Part shown: positions 42,559 through 48,891 of the stretch, in pieces
How positions within the stretch are numbered: position 1 is the first letter of the stretch
Layout of the letters: the number at the start of each line of letters is the position of its first letter
Assembly (NCBI GenBank): GCA_014728175.1
Contig: WJMA01000034.1
Coordinates: 1 to 48,891, forward strand
Source: Candidatus Fermentibacterota bacterium
GTDB lineage: Bacteria > Fermentibacterota > Fermentibacteria > Fermentibacterales > JCC-6
DNA length: 48,891 bases
Direction of reading: 5' to 3'
Made by a program: the position numbers and the translations under genes
Notes under the pieces: generated by a model
Seen by the model: the letters and a program-made list of their open reading frames with translations, nothing else
What the model was told of the DNA's origin: nothing
Database searches by the model: none

Positions 42559-43569
42559 CTAAAGCCTGACCACTGAGGCCTTCTCGGTCCTCCCGGCCCT
42601 GTCGCGCACCCTCGCGTAGTACAGGCCGGACGGAACGGCTTCACCGCCTTCTGCCCTTCCGTTCCAGACGAATCTTCCCCGAAAATCAGCCTCCAGGACC
42701 CTACGGCCTGCGAGATCGTAGATCTCGATAACGGCGTTCGGTCCGAACCCGGTGCCGCTAAAGCTGACCGAACCGTGGAAGGGATTCTTCGAACAGACCA
42801 GGGTTACCGGCTCGACCGGTCCGGTCTGAGGCGCCTCCACGCCGACCGGGTCGAGATCGAGCTGGTAGATCATGTTGTCCTCCGGGTTGCTCACCCAGAG
42901 ATACCTGTGACTGCCGCTGGAGCTGTAGGCCATGCCGCGGACCGAAGACAGGACGTCGCTGGCGTACATTAGATCGCCAGAGTCGTCGTAGGATCTGATG
43001 GGCGAGTCGTAATGATCAGTTGCTAGCCAGAAATCGCCCGTCTCGTTGGCGGTTCCTTCGTACGCGAAATCGTAGGTGCTGAAGGAGGTGGGAACGTACA
43101 TCTCCGTGTACATGTAGGTGCTGTCGGAGAGGGGCAGGCTGTAACTGTAAAGCATGTCGTAGTCGTCATCTATGAACCATACGTAGCTTCCGCTACCTGC
43201 AGCGCCGACCACCGGTTCGGCGGTGGCACCTCCTCAACCGGAGCATAGAATAATCGATGTTCCGTCCGAATACCCGGAAGTAGTGTACTTGTATACCGTG
43301 CTGCTGCCGTCGGTCACGTACAAGAGATCGCCCGCGTAACCCAGGCCGTTCGAGTTGGTGGGTGTTACCGGCCAGGAGTCCTCAACGCTTCCCGAGGACG
43401 GATCAAGTACGTAAAGCGTATTCGTATTCTTGCTAACGGCGTACAAACTGCCGGAAGTGTAAGCCAGGCCCTCGATGCCGCTGTCGGGAGCATCGAAGGA
43501 ATTGACTATCTCCAAACCGGCAAAAGCGGCTACTGTCACAGCCAGCACCAAAGCTAAGGCGATCCTCAA
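42559..43569 (-). CDS. Exported propeller protein with sorting domain, interrupted by in-frame UGA (43234-43236)
   Basis: One continuous frame of 336 codons broken only by UGA at codon 112. It starts at TTG 43569 with a strong RBS (GGAGGAGG) and a signal peptide (MRIALALVLAVTVAAFAG). Beta-propeller repeats follow (GIEGLAYTSGSLYAVSKN, GLGYAGDLLYVTDGSS, and after the UGA GSYVWFIDDDYDMLYSYSL). The C-terminus (KNPFHGSVSFSG, IEIYDLAGRRVLE, PSGLYYARVRD) is a type IX-like sorting domain. The UGA context is SIILCSG-UGA-GGATAEP. Options are selenocysteine (a CxxU motif like both HdrA sites), a nonsense mutation, or restart at GTG 43212 after an AGGAGG-like site. The restart product would lack a signal peptide. 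I cannot decide; a nonsense mutation is the default. Confidence 0.7.
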
Positions 43570-43623
43570 TTGGTACCTCCTCCATCAAAACCCTACCAAT
43601 TTGAGCGGAATGATACATTTGGC

Positions 43624-43651
43624 AAATAGCTACTTCACACGGAAATGTCAA
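43624..43651 (-). promoter_or_regulatory. Putative promoter of the exported propeller gene
   Basis: On the minus strand TTGACA (43651-43646), 16 nt and CTATTT (43629-43624) form a sigma-70-like promoter, ~55 bp upstream of the TTG start. The functional promoter suggests the gene is transcribed despite the in-frame UGA. Confidence 0.55.
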
Positions 43652-43754
43652 GATCGCGGAGAAGAAACGCCCTCGCTCCATACTCCCCCGTAAGAAGGTT
43701 CCCCACCCCGCTGTACCTACTTGCGTTCGTTTGTCAATGACCGCACCGGCTTGG

Positions 43755-43784
43755 TTGACAGCAAACGACGACCAATTCTATACT
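43755..43784 (+). promoter_or_regulatory. Promoter of tRNA-Gln
   Basis: TTGACA (43755-43760), an 18-nt spacer and TATACT (43779-43784) give a near-consensus promoter. Transcription would start about 5 bp before the mature tRNA 5' end. Confidence 0.75.
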
Positions 43785-43795
43785 TCCCACCCCGC

Positions 43796-43869
43796 TGGCG
43801 AGTCGTCCAATGGTAGGACAGCGGACTCTGGATCCGCCAATCGGGGTTCGAATCCCTGCTCGCCAGCCA
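43796..43869 (+). tRNA. tRNA-Gln (anticodon CTG)
   Basis: All arms can be drawn: the 7-bp acceptor stem TGGCGAG/CTCGCCA, D-arm GTCC...GGAC, anticodon stem GCGGA/TCCGC with loop CTCTGGA (anticodon CTG, reading the Gln codon CAG), and T-arm CGGGG TTCGAAT CCCTG with one G-U pair. The discriminator G is followed by an encoded CCA. It stands alone, with its own promoter and terminator. Confidence 0.95.
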
Positions 43870-43880
43870 TGACATGAAAT

Positions 43881-43904
43881 GCCCCCGCTCTCCGGGGGCT
43901 TTTC
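43881..43904 (+). terminator. Rho-independent terminator of tRNA-Gln
   Basis: GCCCCCG-CTCTC-CGGGGGC is a 7-bp GC-rich stem followed by TTTTCTT, starting 11 bp after the CCA end. Confidence 0.85.
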
Positions 43905-44266
43905 TTGTCTGGAGTCCGTATGGATGAGAACCTCCGGTCGAAGGCCGGACAGGTGAGCTTGTCCCGAGCGAGACGAAGCGAATGCCTGCTCGCCAGCTAA
44001 CTTCTCTGTACAGAAGAGATCCACAGGTGCCGGCGGCGCATTCTAATGACCGCCCTTAGGCCAATGACATTAAGGCTATTGCCCCCTCCCTCGATTTAGA
44101 TTATGATGAATGTTACAACAGGACTGATCCAAGTACACGCAGGAAGCTGCCATGAAACCAGAAAGCCCGTCAGACAGCCCAGCCAGCTGTTCACCAAGAT
44201 ATCCGTCTTACTGTGCCAATCTTTGGTATCATTATCCAATATGCCCATACAGGGAGGGGTAAACTC
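43905..44266 (+). other. Non-coding stretch between tRNA-Gln and exported protein gene
   Basis: About 360 bp with no convincing gene. It holds the partial tRNA copy at 43979-43999. After ~44020 it becomes richer in A and T and must contain the promoter for the gene at 44267, but I see no clear -35/-10 pair. Confidence 0.5.
43979..43999 (+). repeat. Imperfect direct repeat of the tRNA-Gln 3' end (possible attachment-site remnant)
   Basis: These 21 bp match the tRNA 3' end at 43849-43869 at 19 of 21 positions, sharing CGAAT, CCTGCTCGCCAGC and the final A. The copies are 130 bp apart in the same orientation. Repeats of tRNA 3' ends are typical of att sites left by integrative elements, but no integrase is visible in the window. 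Confidence 0.6.
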
Positions 44267-45691
44267 ATGAAGATTCTAGTTTTGGGACTGTTCGTGTTGC
44301 TCTTTGCCGCACATCTTCAGGCTTCCGATCTTGTCGGTACGATGAGGTCACTAAGGGAAAAGGCCTGGGAGAGCGAGTACATTCCGGAGTCTGATGACTC
44401 CATCCCTCCGCTTACCGCATATGAAGAGTTCGAGGTCGTAGAACTCTTCCGCGCTGAAACCATAGAAGAGCTGGAGTCAGCTCTGCCGGAAAGCTATCCC
44501 ATGCCCTGGTTGGAGGAGACTCTCAAGGACACGTCCATTCCCTGGGAAGACCGCTACTGGCTGGACAGGAGAGTGAGAGCAGCCATCTCCCAGAACCTGC
44601 ATGTCTTCTACGATACTGAAGGAAATCCCGTGCATGTCGATGCCGACGGCATCTTCCCCGGTGAGTTCTACTGGCGCGAGCACATGATAGCAGACCCCGA
44701 GGGCTGGAACGTTCCCGAGGGTGCCGAAAGGCCGGTCGCGCTGGAAGAGTGGGACATCGGCCACCTGTACAATGCTTACGGGGAACGTGAGGGCGAGATC
44801 GCAGTGCCTGTTCCAGTAATAGCGCTCTCAAGAGACGGTAATATTGGGGTGATCACAAGCGGAGGGAATGACAGCCATCATTCAAGAAGACAACCTCTTG
44901 CTTGTTTCCTGCATTCTGATGGGAGTTTTCGCGAAATTCCACTTGACACCATGGGTGTCTATGATGCCGTCATTTCAGCAGATGGTTCTGCAGCAGCTTT
45001 TAGTTGTAGAGACCGATTCCAGCTCTCATCTGAGGAGCGCAATGCTAGAATAGGACCTGTCTATGTTTTTGATAGTGACGCAAACCTGCAGACGGTCATA
45101 ATACCGCCCGTTGCGCTTGGCGGCTATTGGAGGCCGAAGATGTCCGCTGATGGCAGATATCTTTGCCATATGGCTAGGGGGGCCAATACATGCTTAGTTG
45201 ATTGCATTGATAACGTTGCAACGCTGATAGATAAGCCGATTGGCTACTATGATCGAAACACATGCGATTACTATTTCTCCCCAGATGGCAATTACTTGTG
45301 TCTTGGTGGAGCTACAACAGGGAGGATACTCGATTTAGGTACCTCCGCTACATCAGTCTATTTGGACTCTACGAGCGCTAACGAAGGTCCACACCATGAA
45401 GTAGCCGTTTGCAGTTCAAATGAGAAACTGGTCGTCGCGCTAACATATACAAGGGGCGAAAGACCGAACTTGTGGCGAGAACTCGTCTTGCATCTCGGGG
45501 GACGCAGGATCTTGACCAGACGGGTACCTCCAGATGGAGTTAGTCTCCCGATTCAAACTGAAGTTTCTCCTAACGGTCACTATCTACTTCTTAATCCAAC
45601 GGATGCAGCCCATGGCTATCCAACTGAGCATAGCAGCTACAATGATGTGTATAACTTGCCATTCGTTGCACTTCGGATTGAGGGCAGGTGA
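44267..45691 (+). CDS. Exported propeller-like protein of unknown function
   Basis: A 474-residue protein starting at ATG 44267 (RBS GGGAGGGG), with a signal peptide (MKILVLGLFVLLFAAHLQAS). Residues ~20-180 are acidic and mostly helical. The rest has repeated blades of the form ALSRDGNIGVITSGGN, VISADGSAAAFSC, KMSADGRYLCHMARG, YFSPDGNYLCLGGA and EVSPNGHYLLLNP, the TolB/WD-like (S/P-D-G) propeller pattern. No sorting domain or enzyme motif is visible. The first ~550 bp have the GC level of the rest of the window, while the propeller part from ~44,820 is visibly AT-richer. It is followed after 5 bp by the next gene. Confidence 0.68.
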   Translation: MKILVLGLFVLLFAAHLQASDLVGTMRSLREKAWESEYIPESDDSIPPLTAYEEFEVVELFRAETIEELESALPESYPMPWLEETLKDTSIPWEDRYWLDRRVRAAISQNLHVFYDTEGNPVHVDADGIFPGEFYWREHMIADPEGWNVPEGAERPVALEEWDIGHLYNAYGEREGEIAVPVPVIALSRDGNIGVITSGGNDSHHSRRQPLACFLHSDGSFREIPLDTMGVYDAVISADGSAAAFSCRDRFQLSSEERNARIGPVYVFDSDANLQTVIIPPVALGGYWRPKMSADGRYLCHMARGANTCLVDCIDNVATLIDKPIGYYDRNTCDYYFSPDGNYLCLGGATTGRILDLGTSATSVYLDSTSANEGPHHEVAVCSSNEKLVVALTYTRGERPNLWRELVLHLGGRRILTRRVPPDGVSLPIQTEVSPNGHYLLLNPTDAAHGYPTEHSSYNDVYNLPFVALRIEGR

Positions 45692-45696
45692 TTGGG

Positions 45697-48600
45697 ATGT
45701 TGAAGAAGATGACTATCCTGACAGGTGTTTTCCTATCTATAACATCATCCGCCTCTCAAAACGACCCGACCTCTGTTCCCTGGCCAGTCGGTAGTACACT
45801 TGCAGAAATGTACCAGACGAAAACGCTTATGAATAGCTACGGCGACCCCAATGGACCATGGGCCGACAGAAAATTCCACTGCGGCATCGATATCGATTCC
45901 CACACCTCCTCTCCAAACTGTACTGATGTCCGCTGTGTTCACGGAGAAGAGGCGGTTGAAGACGTTGTCATCTCGCGGATGTTTGACGAGTTTTTTGACG
46001 GATATCTACAGTGGACTGTGGTGAGTACTGAAGGGACAGACTCTCTCAACCATGAAGATTACGGCTGGTGCTACGAGCACCTCGAAGATCCGCGAATCCA
46101 GGGCTGGAAAGAATGGGATGCTATCGAAGAGGGTGAGTATATTGCGCCCATGCATCCTTATGTCGCTCCACCTCACATACACTTCAAATGGACAGCCTTC
46201 GACTTTGATCCCTGGTGTTACGTAACCCCTCTCGACTATCTCGATGGGGCGCCTGTCCATAATCCTCCAGTGTTTTCCTGGCTCTTCAATCCCAACGGAA
46301 ATGATCCTGCCTTCAGGGTGTTCTTCCTCGAGGACATGGTGCCGAGTTCGTGGCCGAGTGATCCGGGAAGTGTTCCGGGCATCATGTTGGATCCAGGCAA
46401 TCTGGCGTCCAACGTTGAACCGTTTTTTGGTTTCAGTCTTCGAGGTGAGGGTGAGTGCACTACACCGGAATGCGGAATGGACGACCTTGTCCCAGAAAGG
46501 ATAGGCTGGAGCATCGTAAGGGAAACCCCCACGGGAGAGGTGACGGTCGAGACACGGTACGTAGTCCACTTCCACTGTCCCTTGAGTTACGAGGAGACGG
46601 AGAAGCCACGGTTGCTATACTTCCGGCACGACCTTGAGGACATGTACCCTGACGATGGTCAAGGCTTGATAGTCTGCCTTTCAAACTGCGGCGACATGCA
46701 GGGCTGGGACAACCTGGGCATCGACAATATCGAGGAGAACTGCTGGGACACCAACAGCAATCACCTCTTCTCGGGTGACGTTACCAATCCTGTCCTCGCC
46801 GCATACGCAGACGGGCCTTACCGGCTGGATGTCACCTGCTATTCTCACGATGATCCTGGGAATCCTGCGGTTGAATTCGATCAGAGCATCGACTGTGAGT
46901 TGCACAATTTCTCGCCTGTTGTGCAGGAAGTTGTTATCTCCGGTTCGTCTGGCGAGGTCTATCATGCCGAGTGGATCGCCGACGGCCTGACTCCGCAGTT
47001 GGATATAACCACGGACATTCCCGTGGAGAGCACGGAACTCCTCGATCTGACGATCGTTTTCTCGGAGCCGATGAATACCTCTTCGGCGTTAGTAACCGCA
47101 GGGCAGGAATCTCCCTACGACGACGTAACGGCCACCCAGACGGGCTGGAGCTCGACCAACTGTCCCGACGAAGCTGATTACCGTGATACCTGGCATGGCA
47201 CATTGGGCGGCATGGCCTTCTTCGAAGGTGAGATGACCCTCAGCATCCAGGCCGAGGATCAGGACGCCAACGGCCTGATGGATCCATCGGCAACTGCAAT
47301 GACCGACGAACGCTACTCAGATACTCATCATAACTTTACGCTTACTGCTTCGGAGGAATGCTGGACCTCATCGCTTCACGACGTGGTCTACGGCTCCGCA
47401 GTGATAGCCGACCTCGACGGGGACGGCGACCTGGACATCGCCATACAGAGTGAGGACGGCTGGACCCACGTGCTGGATGACGACGGCAGCGCCCTCAACG
47501 CCAACTGGCCATGCAGTGGCGGCTGGCCGCCGTCGGCTCCCGACGTCATGGCCTCTCCGACGCTGGCCGACTTGGACGAGGACGGCGACATCGACCTGCT
47601 GGCGGTGAATCCCTACGGATGCCGCGCCTACGACGTGGCCACCGGCAACGACCTCTCCGGCTGGCCGCAGTACTTCAGCTTCAACTGGACCTACTTCCTG
47701 GCGGCCTCTCCGGCTGTGGGCGACGTGGACGGAGACGGCCATCTCGAGGTGGTGGTCTGCCGCGTGGACGATGGAACGGGCGGGGACGAGCCCACGGTGT
47801 TCCTGCTGGAGCACGACGGCACCAACACCTGGTCGAAGACCTTCAGCGGCAGCTCCGGCGGGGGCGTCTCCATCATGTCCACTCCATCCATCGGCGACAT
47901 CTCCTCGACCAACAGCGGCATGGAGATCGCCGTGCCCACGGCCGACGGTTACTGGCGTAATAACGGGGCGGAGGTAGATGGCCCGAGGGCGTACACCAAC
48001 TACGTCTACCTGTTGGACTCGTCGGGCAACACTCTCTGGACGTCCTCCGGTTTCGACTGCCAGTTCCGGGGGCAGGCGGCGGTGGCCGATGTGGACGATG
48101 ACGACGTGAACGAGTTGATAGTCGGCTCCTGCGGCTCCGGCAGCGACAGCGGTAAGCTGTTCGTGCTAAACGGCAACACCGGGGTCACAGAGGAGGGCTT
48201 CGACCTGGACGGCTGGATGACCGGCTCGGCTGCGGTGGCCGACCTCGATGATGATGGAGTCTTGGACGTCGTCGCCGCTTCCAACAGCGACAACGTCTAC
48301 GCTTGGTCGGGCGACAGCTGGAACATGAAATCTGGCTTTCCAGTGGATGTCGGCAGTAACCCCACCGACGGCGCCTCCATCGCCGACGTGGATGGAGACC
48401 TGGACGTAGAAATAGTCGTAGGTACCGCCGATGGCAACATCTACGTAATCGAGTACGACGGTTCCATCTCGGCATACCTGGCAGTCGCGGGCAGCTACCT
48501 CAACGGCCAGCTGGCCATCGGTGAGATGGACAGCGACGATAAGCTGGAGATAATCTTCACTGACAACAGCCAGTCCAACGCCTACTGCTACGAGATGAGC

Positions 48601-48891
48601 GACGGCAGCTTCCCGGCGGAGGCCCCGTGGCGACAGCTGGGACACGACAGCTGGCACTCCGGGTGTTTCGAGGTAGACAACACAATACCCGCACCACCGA
48701 CTGATCTTGAAGGTGATCCTTCGTACAATCAGCAGGGAGAGCTGGAAGAGGTTTACTTGAGCTGGGATTACTCGGTTAATGATCCCAATCACCCGGATCC
48801 CCAGGATCCTGCGGATGTCATAGGGTACGGCATCTTGCGGAGCTTCCCGCCCTATGATCCTGAACTGGTTCCAATCGGAAGGGTTTCCACA
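45697..48891 (+). CDS. Exported M23-like peptidase / FG-GAP repeat protein (3' end outside window)
   Basis: An ORF of 1065 codons open to the end of the window, starting at ATG 45697 with a signal-like N-terminus (MLKKMTILTGVFLSITSSAS). Residues ~50-170 resemble an M23/LytM metallopeptidase, with RKFHCGIDIDSH and PPHIHFKW supplying the HxxxD and HxH metal ligands. A long extracellular region follows. From about residue 560 come FG-GAP/VCBS-type repeats with calcium-binding DxDGDG loops (AVIADLDGDGDLDIAI, TLADLDEDGDIDLLAV, AVGDVDGDGHLEVVV, AVADLDDDGVLDVVA). The visible end begins an FnIII-like module (APPTDLEGDP, VYLSWDYSV). It is probably a surface or secreted protein; peptidase activity on peptidoglycan is inferred. 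GC rises along the gene. Confidence 0.75.
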   Translation, partial: MLKKMTILTGVFLSITSSASQNDPTSVPWPVGSTLAEMYQTKTLMNSYGDPNGPWADRKFHCGIDIDSHTSSPNCTDVRCVHGEEAVEDVVISRMFDEFFDGYLQWTVVSTEGTDSLNHEDYGWCYEHLEDPRIQGWKEWDAIEEGEYIAPMHPYVAPPHIHFKWTAFDFDPWCYVTPLDYLDGAPVHNPPVFSWLFNPNGNDPAFRVFFLEDMVPSSWPSDPGSVPGIMLDPGNLASNVEPFFGFSLRGEGECTTPECGMDDLVPERIGWSIVRETPTGEVTVETRYVVHFHCPLSYEETEKPRLLYFRHDLEDMYPDDGQGLIVCLSNCGDMQGWDNLGIDNIEENCWDTNSNHLFSGDVTNPVLAAYADGPYRLDVTCYSHDDPGNPAVEFDQSIDCELHNFSPVVQEVVISGSSGEVYHAEWIADGLTPQLDITTDIPVESTELLDLTIVFSEPMNTSSALVTAGQESPYDDVTATQTGWSSTNCPDEADYRDTWHGTLGGMAFFEGEMTLSIQAEDQDANGLMDPSATAMTDERYSDTHHNFTLTASEECWTSSLHDVVYGSAVIADLDGDGDLDIAIQSEDGWTHVLDDDGSALNANWPCSGGWPPSAPDVMASPTLADLDEDGDIDLLAVNPYGCRAYDVATGNDLSGWPQYFSFNWTYFLAASPAVGDVDGDGHLEVVVCRVDDGTGGDEPTVFLLEHDGTNTWSKTFSGSSGGGVSIMSTPSIGDISSTNSGMEIAVPTADGYWRNNGAEVDGPRAYTNYVYLLDSSGNTLWTSSGFDCQFRGQAAVADVDDDDVNELIVGSCGSGSDSGKLFVLNGNTGVTEEGFDLDGWMTGSAAVADLDDDGVLDVVAASNSDNVYAWSGDSWNMKSGFPVDVGSNPTDGASIADVDGDLDVEIVVGTADGNIYVIEYDGSISAYLAVAGSYLNGQLAIGEMDSDDKLEIIFTDNSQSNAYCYEMSDGSFPAEAPWRQLGHDSWHSGCFEVDNTIPAPPTDLEGDPSYNQQGELEEVYLSWDYSVNDPNHPDPQDPADVIGYGILRSFPPYDPELVPIGRVST

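Noticed and set aside
43203-43232. SECIS assignment for the hairpins after UGA 43234
   Set aside because: The best stem starts only 7 nt after UGA and several alternative GC-rich stems are equally possible, so no SECIS feature was annotated.
43710-43737. Second minus-strand promoter (TTGACA, 16 nt, TACAGC) upstream of the propeller gene
   Set aside because: The -10 is weak and a better-placed promoter exists at 43624-43651; it could be a tandem promoter but support is thin.
1-48891. CRISPR arrays, insertion sequences and rRNA genes
   Set aside because: I saw no regularly spaced repeats, transposase motifs or rRNA-like sequence in the window.

Overview
This 48.9-kb window is dense, GC-rich bacterial DNA. 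It suggests an anaerobic, diderm (outer-membrane) organism. The anaerobe call rests on a ferredoxin-dependent 2-oxoacid oxidoreductase encoded together with many heterodisulfide-reductase (Hdr) subunits. The diderm call rests on secreted proteins with type IX-secretion-like C-terminal domains, a DUF481-type outer-membrane protein and a lipoprotein. The gene mix resembles uncultured lineages near the Fibrobacteres-Chlorobi-Bacteroidetes group; that placement is inference.

Region 1 (1-12.6 kb): the 3' end of a histidine ammonia-lyase gene converges on a leftward operon of eleven genes: korD-korA-korB-korC-hdrA(2)-mvhD-hdrD-hdrA(1)/mvhD fusion-zinc ribbon-hdrC-hdrB. Genes overlap or sit a few bases apart. 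The operon would pass electrons from 2-oxoacid oxidation or ferredoxin through flavin/iron-sulfur HdrA hubs to HdrB/HdrD-type sites. Both hdrA genes carry an in-frame UGA at the place of a conserved HdrA cysteine. Each UGA is followed, after exactly 19 nt, by a hairpin with a compensatory base-pair change between the two copies. I annotate both as selenoproteins, which ordinary gene calling would split or truncate. The second hdrA also lacks a normal start codon.

Region 2 (12.6-18 kb): leftward genes for exported proteins: a SIMPL/DUF541 protein, a propeller-like protein, a papain-family (C1) protease with a sorting domain, and a small exported protein broken by a frameshift near its 3' end.

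Region 3 (18-30.8 kb): two coupled PEP-synthase-like ATP-grasp proteins (the second has extra GAF-like and nucleotidyltransferase domains), a metallophosphoesterase, glutamate dehydrogenase, a soluble PAS histidine kinase with a four-cysteine cluster, a stand-alone GMP synthase ATP-pyrophosphatase subunit, a YiiX-like papain-fold protein, a DUF481 protein and a second SIMPL protein.

Region 4 (30.9-42.5 kb): two coupled GGDEF-AAA ATPase regulators, one with TPR repeats; a cyclic-nucleotide-binding protein, DUF5989, SxtJ-like and carbamoyltransferase cluster; a creatininase-family, ABC ATPase and permease operon; a CofE-like ligase; and a small holin-like membrane protein.

Region 5 (42.5-48.9 kb): an exported propeller protein with a third in-frame UGA, again in a Cys-Ser-X-UGA context; a tRNA-Gln gene with clear promoter and terminator; an imperfect copy of the tRNA 3' end 110 bp downstream; and two exported proteins of partly lower GC, the last an M23-like/FG-GAP protein running off the window.
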